Shown here: piece after piece, positions 17,068 through 23,201 of the stretch
Layout: each line of letters begins with the position of its first letter
Numbering within the stretch: the stretch's first letter is position 1
Assembly (NCBI RefSeq): GCF_034347405.1
Contig: NZ_CP133778.1
Location: forward strand, 1,984,001-2,048,000
DNA from: Pseudomonas sp. CCC3.1
GTDB taxonomy: Bacteria; Pseudomonadota; Gammaproteobacteria; Pseudomonadales; Pseudomonadaceae
Direction of reading: 5' to 3'
DNA length: 64,000 bases
Program-made: the position numbers and the translations under genes
The notes under the pieces: generated by a model
What the model saw: the letters and a program-made list of their open reading frames with translations, nothing else
Databases searched by the model: none
Told to the model about the DNA's origin: nothing

Positions 17068-19830
17068 TTACTTGAGAAGGCTTCGCAATTTTTTGAACAT
17101 ATTAACCTTTCCACTCTTATTGTCATCTACATTGCTAAATCCCCAAATTTTTGCTTGAACAATTGAGCGGGGATTGTTATTTGTATAGCGGTGATCATGC
17201 GAGTAGTTAACCAGTGCTGATGCAGAATCTGGAGAAAGAACTCCTTGCCACAAATCAACTACCAAGCTGCCTTTTGATTTTTCCTTCTTCCAATTAATCA
17301 TTTCACCTGGTTTATAGTTATTTTTAGAAAAAAGAGTGATAGTATGATTTGCATCGGGTTGTTGGAAAGTAAACACGTTGTACGCTTTATCTCTGGCAAC
17401 CTCCTCTAATTTGCTGGCGGATAAATAGGCCATCTCTGTGCATTGCCCGAATAATTTGTTTTTATCATCACGCTCGTTGGCTACCCTGTTAGCGAGTGAT
17501 AACTGAAACTCTCTGTCATTTACTGCGTCACCAAGAGACATGCCAAGTTCTCTGGCGACTTTAACTCTTCTCTCCCTTACTTTCGAATGATTCTCATCGT
17601 GTCTATACTGCGTTAAACCATTGTTATTTCTATATGGAATGTCTGTAATTGCTATTTCTCTTAGTAGTGGTAAAAAGATAGAGCGTATTTTATCAACTAA
17701 ATTGATATCATCGTCAATCCGGTCCGTTGTGGCTGAAGCTCCGGCTAAAGCATTATTTGGCATTAGCCCATTATCATCTTGATATTTAATTGGATTGTTC
17801 CTGCACATTCTGAACAGGTTCAGTCCATCCACCGTGCCTGCTGGGTCTGCGCTCAGCCAGCGCCCTGCCCACGGCTGGTAGTAACGGTAACCATAGTAGA
17901 ACAGCCCCGTTGCGTCCCGCTCCTTGCCTGAGTAGCGCACAGTTTTGTAGCTGGCCTCAGCCTGGCTACGCGCTATCCAGACTGCTGCCCCCCCGTACGG
18001 GTAGTACTCCTCCTGGCTGATGACTTTTCCGTCGCCGTCCACTTCCAGACAGCTGCTGCCAATGAGATTGTCGTAGCTGTAACGCAGCTGGTCATTGCTG
18101 ACGCCCGGTTTCTCGCTCTCCCAGTGCAGCAGGCGTACCTGCGCACGACCCGCCTCGCCCACGGTTATGACCTGTAGGTCCTCCAACACCCTGTCGCCAC
18201 TGGTGGTCGCTCTTAGTTCCAGCCCCGACAGGTACAGCACCCGCTGCGTCAGCACGCTGCCAGCCGTCTTCTGCACGCCCACCTTCAGGACGCGCTGACT
18301 GCCCGCATCATAGCGGTAGCTCTCGCCGTCGTCCGCCCCGCCGTCACGCACCAACGGTGTCACCTTCAGCAGCTCGTTACGCGCCGTCCAAGCAAGCAGT
18401 TGTCCCGGTTGCAGCTGTATCTGTTGGCCGCCCGCGGTGAACAGAGCTTCCACCTCCGCCGCGTTTTCCGTCAGTGTGCTCAGCACGCCACGATTGCTGC
18501 GTTCGCTGATGGTAATGCCTGTCGTGTAGTTATTACCGGTTGCAGGTGCGCTGTGGCGTACCTGCGTCAGGTTACCGGCGCTGTCGTAGCTGTAGGTACG
18601 GGTGTAGTTCGTGTACGTGACATTATCAAAGGAGGATACGGGAGGAAGGCCGCTGCCCTGCTGGCCGCTACTCGCCATCTCGCGTCCGGAGGCGCTGACC
18701 AGTTGGTACAGGCTGTCATAGATGTATGTGTTTTCAGGCACCACTTTCTGGTTGCGCCAGAAGCGGGTCTCCTCGGCGTCATTGCGCACGCTGAGCACGT
18801 TGCCCACCGGGTCGTACTCATAGCGCAGGTCCTGCAGAACTTTTGCTCCGGAGGCATGGCTGGGCGGACGCTCCGTTTTAATCCCTGTCAGGCGAAGCCC
18901 TTCCGGTTCGTACGTGTAGGCTGTCACTACGCCGTTGCCGTGCTCCTCGCGCAGCTTCTGCCCGGCTGCCGACCAGGTCAGGGATTTGACAATAACCTGC
19001 TCCGTTGCGCCCTTAACCGTCAGCCAACTTCCCGACAGCAGTCCTGCCACGTCGTACGCCACGCGCTGCTGATTGCCTGCAGCATCAGTGTTGGTCAGCA
19101 CTGCCCCGGTCGCATCCGCAGTGGTCAGGGTGGTGTAGGACTTTGCGGCCAGCAGGCCGTTCCAGGCAGAAGCGTTTTCTCCCTGCCAGTCAGCGACAGT
19201 ATCCGGGCTGTCTGCCTCGCTCGGTAACCGTCGGGTGACCGACAGCGGCACGTCGGTCAGTGCGACACCGTCCCTCTGCAGCAGGCCAGCGCTGTCGTAG
19301 TGACTGACGCACTGCCCGGTGAGGTTCAGGTCCTTCTCCGCTTCCGTATTGCCGGCATACACGAAGCGCTCCGTAATACGGGATACGCCGTCAGCTGTCT
19401 GTTCCGTGATACTCAGCAGGCGGCCTGCCATATCATCCCCCTCGTACTGAAAGGTGCGGGTTACAGCCTGACTCCAGTTCTCCGTGTCGTCGTCAGCGGT
19501 GAAGATGTTGCAGACCACCATAAAGGGCCGGCCGGCGGCGTCATTGAGGGTCACAGTGGTGCCATTGTCAGCACCCTGCGTGCGCAGCACCTTGCCGGCA
19601 AGGTCGGTCAAATACGTGAAATTCACCAGGCCGGCATCATGCAGGCGCGGGTCGACGCTCTGCGCCAGGAAGCCTCGGGCGTCATACCGGTGACGGGTAA
19701 TACGTTCTCCGATCACATCCGGGGGAGCGGGATGCCGGTGGTATGAGATATCGCGCACCGCCAGACCGCGGTTGTCGAGCACCGTGAGCGACGGGGTGTT
19801 CTGGTGTACAGTAGTTTCAGTACTGCGCAT
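17068..19830 (-). CDS. tccC: TccC/Rhs-type polymorphic toxin
   Basis: The 920-residue product is a Tc-toxin C-component (TccC-like) Rhs protein. It begins MRSTETTVHQNTPSLTVLDN, the usual TccC start. YD-repeat shell sequences run to about residue 688 and end in the core motif GLNLFRMCRNNPIKYQDDNG, where such proteins cleave themselves. The last 230 residues are a variable tip unlike the shell, encoded by clearly AT-richer DNA. It contains C797 (GQCTEM), H829 (ANHTI) and D859 (VVDLWQG), which could form a thiol-protease or deamidase-like triad. The ATG at 19830 is chosen by homology, although the frame stays open upstream. TcA and TcB partners are not in the window. Confidence 0.88.
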   Translation of the reverse strand: MRSTETTVHQNTPSLTVLDNRGLAVRDISYHRHPAPPDVIGERITRHRYDARGFLAQSVDPRLHDAGLVNFTYLTDLAGKVLRTQGADNGTTVTLNDAAGRPFMVVCNIFTADDDTENWSQAVTRTFQYEGDDMAGRLLSITEQTADGVSRITERFVYAGNTEAEKDLNLTGQCVSHYDSAGLLQRDGVALTDVPLSVTRRLPSEADSPDTVADWQGENASAWNGLLAAKSYTTLTTADATGAVLTNTDAAGNQQRVAYDVAGLLSGSWLTVKGATEQVIVKSLTWSAAGQKLREEHGNGVVTAYTYEPEGLRLTGIKTERPPSHASGAKVLQDLRYEYDPVGNVLSVRNDAEETRFWRNQKVVPENTYIYDSLYQLVSASGREMASSGQQGSGLPPVSSFDNVTYTNYTRTYSYDSAGNLTQVRHSAPATGNNYTTGITISERSNRGVLSTLTENAAEVEALFTAGGQQIQLQPGQLLAWTARNELLKVTPLVRDGGADDGESYRYDAGSQRVLKVGVQKTAGSVLTQRVLYLSGLELRATTSGDRVLEDLQVITVGEAGRAQVRLLHWESEKPGVSNDQLRYSYDNLIGSSCLEVDGDGKVISQEEYYPYGGAAVWIARSQAEASYKTVRYSGKERDATGLFYYGYRYYQPWAGRWLSADPAGTVDGLNLFRMCRNNPIKYQDDNGLMPNNALAGASATTDRIDDDINLVDKIRSIFLPLLREIAITDIPYRNNNGLTQYRHDENHSKVRERRVKVARELGMSLGDAVNDREFQLSLANRVANERDDKNKLFGQCTEMAYLSASKLEEVARDKAYNVFTFQQPDANHTITLFSKNNYKPGEMINWKKEKSKGSLVVDLWQGVLSPDSASALVNYSHDHRYTNNNPRSIVQAKIWGFSNVDDNKSGKVNMFKKLRSLLK

Positions 19831-19990
19831 GGGTAGGCTCCTTTGTTTAAGAGGGTGTAGATAAAAATGCGATATCGCGCACCGCCAGACTGCGGTTGTC
19901 GAGCACCGTGAGCGACGGGGTGTTCTGGTGTACAGCAGTTTCAGTACTGCGCATGGGCAGGCTTCTTTGTTTAAGAGGGTGTAGACAAAA
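19747..19990 (-). repeat. Tandem duplication (period 124 bp) of the tccC 5' end
   Basis: Bases 19747-19866 recur at 19871-19990 with only a handful of differences. Each copy spans the first 28 or so codons of tccC plus 36 bases upstream, including the ribosome-binding region. The upstream copy has an ATG at 19954 and encodes a 35-residue mini-ORF starting MRSTETAVHQNTPSLTVLDN that stops (TAA) before the second start. It looks like a relic of toxin-gene recombination or replacement. Confidence 0.9.
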
Positions 19991-20091
19991 TTAACTAAAT
20001 TCACCACTCCCTCTGCCTGGACAACCTCGAAGTCATGCCTCGAACCGGACGCCCGCGATTGCCGCAGAGCCGTACCCAATGCTAATCAAAT

Positions 20092-20952
20092 TTGCACAAG
20101 CCCATCCCTTCTCCAGCCAAGCTGGCCAATCATACGGCCAAGCGCCTGCAGGCGCACACGGGAGGCGTGGTCAATCTGTGTGGTGACTTTGAGCGCGCCT
20201 GGGTGCTGCGAAATACGGCTGTGTCTGAGGTATGGGGAGTAGGGCGGCGTATGACCGTGCACCTCGAAGGCATGGGCATCAAAACGGCGATGGACCTGGC
20301 CAAGGCTGACCCGTGGACGTTGCGCAAAAAATTCAGTGTGGTGATTGAGAAGACCGCTCGCGAACTGGCCGGCACCCCCTGCCTGGAACTCGATGAGCCG
20401 GACCCTCCCAAGCAGGAAATCTGTTGCAGCCGCATGTTTGGCAAAAGGCTGACTGAACTGGCGCCGATCAAAGAAGCCGTGGCCACCTACATGATGCGCG
20501 CCTCGGAAAAGCTGCGGGCGCAAAAATCCTACTGCAAGAAAGTCAGGGTCAGCATTCGCACCGGCATGTTCAATCCGGATGAAGCGAAGTACGCCAAGGG
20601 CGTGATTGTGACGCTGCCATACCCGACCGATGATGTGCGCCTGTTGACCAAGGCGGCGGTCGAAGCGCTCACCCATGTTTTTCAGCCCGGGTTCAAATAC
20701 AGCAAGGCTGAGGTTTTGCTCATGGATCTACGGCAACCGGGCGAGTTCTCGGATGATCTGTTTGCGGTCAATCAACCCGCAGAGGCGACCAGGGTGATGG
20801 CCGTTCTGGATCAAATTAACGCGCGCTGGGGCAGAGGCACGCTACGCGCTGCCAGTGTGCCCAGCAAGCCGGATTGGGGTATGCGCAGGGAAATGATGAG
20901 TCAAAGCTACACGACCCGGCTGGATCAGTTGTGGCGACTGTCGTGTCATTAG
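20092..20952 (+). pseudogene. rulB: umuC/rulB (DNA polymerase V catalytic subunit), 5'-truncated
   Basis: The reading frame from AKLANHTAKRLQAHTGGVVNL to the stop matches the C-terminal two-thirds of UmuC/RulB, the Y-family translesion polymerase. The thumb helix-hairpin-helix (VWGVGRRMTVHLEGMGI) and little-finger domain (CSRMFGKRL..., TLPYPTDD) are present. The palm with the catalytic aspartates is missing; the break falls near 20110, inside the IAPTKTLAKLANH region. No umuD/rulA partner is seen. rulB is a known insertion target for integron-like elements in P. syringae ICEs, which fits the adjoining toxin cargo. The product would be inactive as a polymerase. Confidence 0.9.
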
Positions 20953-21017
20953 CAGCAGGACACAACCCCACCCAGTAGCGATGGGGCTGCCCATGGGGTG
21001 ACGCTAAATTCATACCG

Positions 21018-21290
21018 TTACGGTACGTCTTGCAGCCCCAAGGTCACGTCGTCAATGATCGCTTTCGCCATCTCGCTGAGGTAGTGCGACGCCCAGCGCA
21101 TGGTTTCGTGACCATCGTCCATGGCGCCCAGGTACGAGAGCGTGTTGACGCAGTTCAACAGCAAAGAGGCATGTTGCAGGGCTTCTTCACCTGAGACACC
21201 GGCAATGACGCTGAACAGGCGCTGGTTCTCTGCGTTGCATTTGCCGAATGTGGCGCCGCCAACAGTTTTGATCAATGGTGAGACGTTCAT
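21018..21290 (-). CDS. DUF3077-type small protein
   Basis: The 90-residue protein (MNVSPLIKTVGGATFGKCN, LFSVIAGVSGEEALQHASLLLNCVNTLSYL) resembles the DUF3077 family common in Pseudomonas, of unknown function. No signal or membrane segment is seen. The open frame extends upstream with no stop, but the ATG at 21290 is preceded by GAGGTG at the right distance. That site lies in the 3' arm of a perfect hairpin (21294-21317), so translation is probably controlled by RNA folding. Confidence 0.8.
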   Translation of the reverse strand: MNVSPLIKTVGGATFGKCNAENQRLFSVIAGVSGEEALQHASLLLNCVNTLSYLGAMDDGHETMRWASHYLSEMAKAIIDDVTLGLQDVP

Positions 21291-21540
21291 AGGGCACCTC
21301 GTTTCGCATCGAGGTGCTGGACGTTGGGCAAGTCGACAGTACTCGTCGGGCATATTTTGAACGGATTGAGAGCGTGCATCTGGCATTACTCCTGTATGTG
21401 AGGAGCTGCCACGGTTCGCCGCTAAACGAAAATGGGTGGCAGCTGTGCGCAGGTTAGCGGACCGGGCATACAGGACCCCGGCAGACCCGAAGGTCTCCCA
21501 CACACAGCCGCCATAAACAGATAGGCGGGCACAAAAAAAG
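21291..21540 (-). promoter_or_regulatory. Structured mRNA leader of the DUF3077-type gene
   Basis: Read on the minus strand, the leader has two strong hairpins. The first pairs AGCTGCCAC with GTGGCAGCT (21404-21412 with 21436-21444, 9 bp). The second pairs GCACCTCG with CGAGGTGC (21294-21301 with 21310-21317, 8 bp, 8-base loop) and buries the GAGGTG ribosome-binding site four bases before the start codon. I have the impression that this leader recurs with DUF3077-type genes in other Pseudomonas genomes, but could not check. Confidence 0.6.
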
Positions 21541-21691
21541 CGCCTGCTATCGCAATGGTGGGCGCTGTGCGCCTGTATGAACTCGGGCCGCTAAACCCGT
21601 TCGCTGATGTGCAGCGACGTCGAAAGGGTAACGCTCAGGTCCTTAAAGTGCAACCGCGTGCGGATGTGCTGCTCCAGCTCATTTTTTGCAC
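21541..21691. other. Spacer with no gene found
   Basis: This stretch lies between the structured leader and the stop of the next minus-strand gene. I see no gene. Short inverted repeats rich in GGGCGC / GCGCC around 21540-21575 could end the upstream transcript, but the T-run is imperfect. Confidence 0.3.
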
Positions 21692-22606
21692 CTACGGCTT
21701 GCCACCCAGAATTTTCTGGGCCATGGCAACCAGTTCCTTTTTACGAGGGCGATAAGCCCGGTCTTCTGACACGTTAATAAGCGCCAGGAAGTGTTCGGGA
21801 TCAAAGGTGATCACCTGCTCATACAGCTCCACGTTGACTTTTTTGCGCTGGGTGAAAACGACCATTTTCATGGTCTCGGTGATTACATTGTCGGTACTGG
21901 TGATGGTGTGGTGGATGTAGCTCACATTGATGTTCAGGAAGTCTTTATCGTTTTTCGGTCTTAAGACGCCTTTCTGGCCACCCTCGGCATCTATCTGCGC
22001 TTCAGGCAGGTGTTCACGCAATGCCTTCAGCAGAGCTGGATTGTTGTGAACCCGCTGCCGGGTGATGGATTTGGCATTGGCCATGTAGGCGAAAATCCAC
22101 GGGATGTTGAGCAGGGTCGCAGCTTTGTAGAGATGCCCTTGATGATCGCGGTAACTGTTCAACATACGTTCGGCAAAGGCGTTGCCGATTTTTATCCCTG
22201 TCGATTCTTCGATCATGTAAATCACTTGGTCAAAGTGATTGATCAGCAGATTTAAAATACTGATAGCGATCTTTGAGCCCGGCGTTCTCCGGCCATCGCG
22301 GTCAGGGTTTCGGTCGGGGTTGGAGTAAGGGCAAAACTCATACGACTCATGATCGTATTCGGCCAGGTAAGTCACTGACTTTGAGTAGTGCTTGGCGTAG
22401 GGGTCTGGTGTGTGGGCCAGCTTTTTGTAGAGGCCGAGGATCTGGATAGGATTCTCGCAGGCCGGGCACACCGCAAAGTGTAACGACCCTTTCCCAGGCT
22501 TGCCTGCCTGGTAGTAGGGTGCTTCTTTCAGTGTGTCGCGCTCAAAGTTTGTCACTGTAATTTTTGTACGGGTGGTTTGGCCCACCTTGGTTTTATACAC
22601 ATCCAT
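21692..22606 (-). CDS. Unknown protein with a CxxC motif, ICE cargo
   Basis: I do not recognise this 304-residue protein. It has no signal or membrane segment. One CPAC motif lies near residue 47 (HFAVCPACENPIQILG), followed by an asparagine- and arginine-rich patch (PYSNPDRNPDRDGRRTPGSK). The C-terminal half looks globular. The ATG at 22606 is chosen because the upstream gene overlaps it by one codon or so (stop at 22609), as in a coupled operon. A longer frame extends 34 codons upstream but would run deep into the neighbour. It may be part of a two-gene module with the 86-residue protein. Confidence 0.7.
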   Translation of the reverse strand: MDVYKTKVGQTTRTKITVTNFERDTLKEAPYYQAGKPGKGSLHFAVCPACENPIQILGLYKKLAHTPDPYAKHYSKSVTYLAEYDHESYEFCPYSNPDRNPDRDGRRTPGSKIAISILNLLINHFDQVIYMIEESTGIKIGNAFAERMLNSYRDHQGHLYKAATLLNIPWIFAYMANAKSITRQRVHNNPALLKALREHLPEAQIDAEGGQKGVLRPKNDKDFLNINVSYIHHTITSTDNVITETMKMVVFTQRKKVNVELYEQVITFDPEHFLALINVSEDRAYRPRKKELVAMAQKILGGKP

Positions 22607-22608
22607 CT

Positions 22609-22869
22609 TCAGATCCTCAGCTTGAGTTCGTAACGCTGATGCAATTGCACCCACCATTCGACGGGCAGCGTGGGAACGCCTCCATGGTGTTCTGCGAGCT
22701 GCAGGCACTGCAACAAGGTGGTAAGTGGCAGTGAAAACTCGTGATGAGCGTCTTTAAGCGCGAAAAACATGTCTTCTTCGCACGTGGGGCAGCCTGATTT
22801 ATCAGGGGTTTCAGCGTTTTTTTGAGCGATCGAATTCAAGCATTGAGTCGGGTTTTTGGGGGCTTTCAT
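22609..22869 (-). CDS. Small unknown protein with a CxxC motif
   Basis: This 86-residue protein has CPTCEED near 27-33 and a hydrophobic middle (FSLPLTTLLQCLQLAEHHGGVPTLP). The tail VEWWVQLHQRYELKLRI is tryptophan-rich. It is followed directly by the 304-residue gene, whose ATG lies within two bases of its stop. A GGAG box (RC of CTCC) precedes the ATG. Both products carry a single CxxC, which hints at shared metal binding, but this is a guess. Confidence 0.65.
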   Translation of the reverse strand: MKAPKNPTQCLNSIAQKNAETPDKSGCPTCEEDMFFALKDAHHEFSLPLTTLLQCLQLAEHHGGVPTLPVEWWVQLHQRYELKLRI

Positions 22870-22907
22870 GGGGCTTTCTCCTGAGCGCTATTTGGTTAAA
22901 AACTGTT

Positions 22908-23201
22908 TCAAACCGAAGCATCGCAGCGCGCGCCCACCAATCCATGTCTGCTCAGCGCTTCAAATAACGCGCTCTGCGCGTCGGATGCTTGTGGATGATC
23001 TTTCAGCCACGCCTCAAGCACAGCCCGTAATTGGCCTTGAATATCGCGACGGTCAACGGCTCGGTTGAGTACTTCCTGCAATTGCTCGATCAGCACGGGG
23101 GCGCAGACTTCGAGAGTGTGCAAAGCGTCTTCACCCGGTTGTTGAAGCAACTGTGTGAGGCTTTCGATCAAGTTCTGGGTCAGGGTGTTGAGTGTTCTCA
23201 T
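22908..23201 (-). CDS. Small helical protein downstream of VirB4
   Basis: The 97-residue product is predicted all helical (TLTQNLIESLTQLLQQPG, VLIEQLQEVLNRAVDRRDIQGQLRAVLEAWLKD). No family is recognised. Its ATG overlaps the VirB4 stop (ATGA), so it is probably translated with the ATPase and belongs to the transfer operon, not to the cargo. Similar small genes follow virB4 in related ICEs. Confidence 0.7.
   Translation of the reverse strand: MRTLNTLTQNLIESLTQLLQQPGEDALHTLEVCAPVLIEQLQEVLNRAVDRRDIQGQLRAVLEAWLKDHPQASDAQSALFEALSRHGLVGARCDASV

Noticed and set aside
17068..17760. Calling the toxin tip a YopT/C58 peptidase
   Set aside because: C, H and D residues are present in order, but the spacing (32 and 30) differs from that of YopT or AvrPphB (over 100 and about 15), so I left it as an unspecified thiol-type domain.
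21353..21503. Longer N-terminus for the DUF3077-type protein
   Set aside because: The frame is open but falls in the two hairpins of the leader; only the ATG at 21290 has a correctly placed ribosome-binding site.
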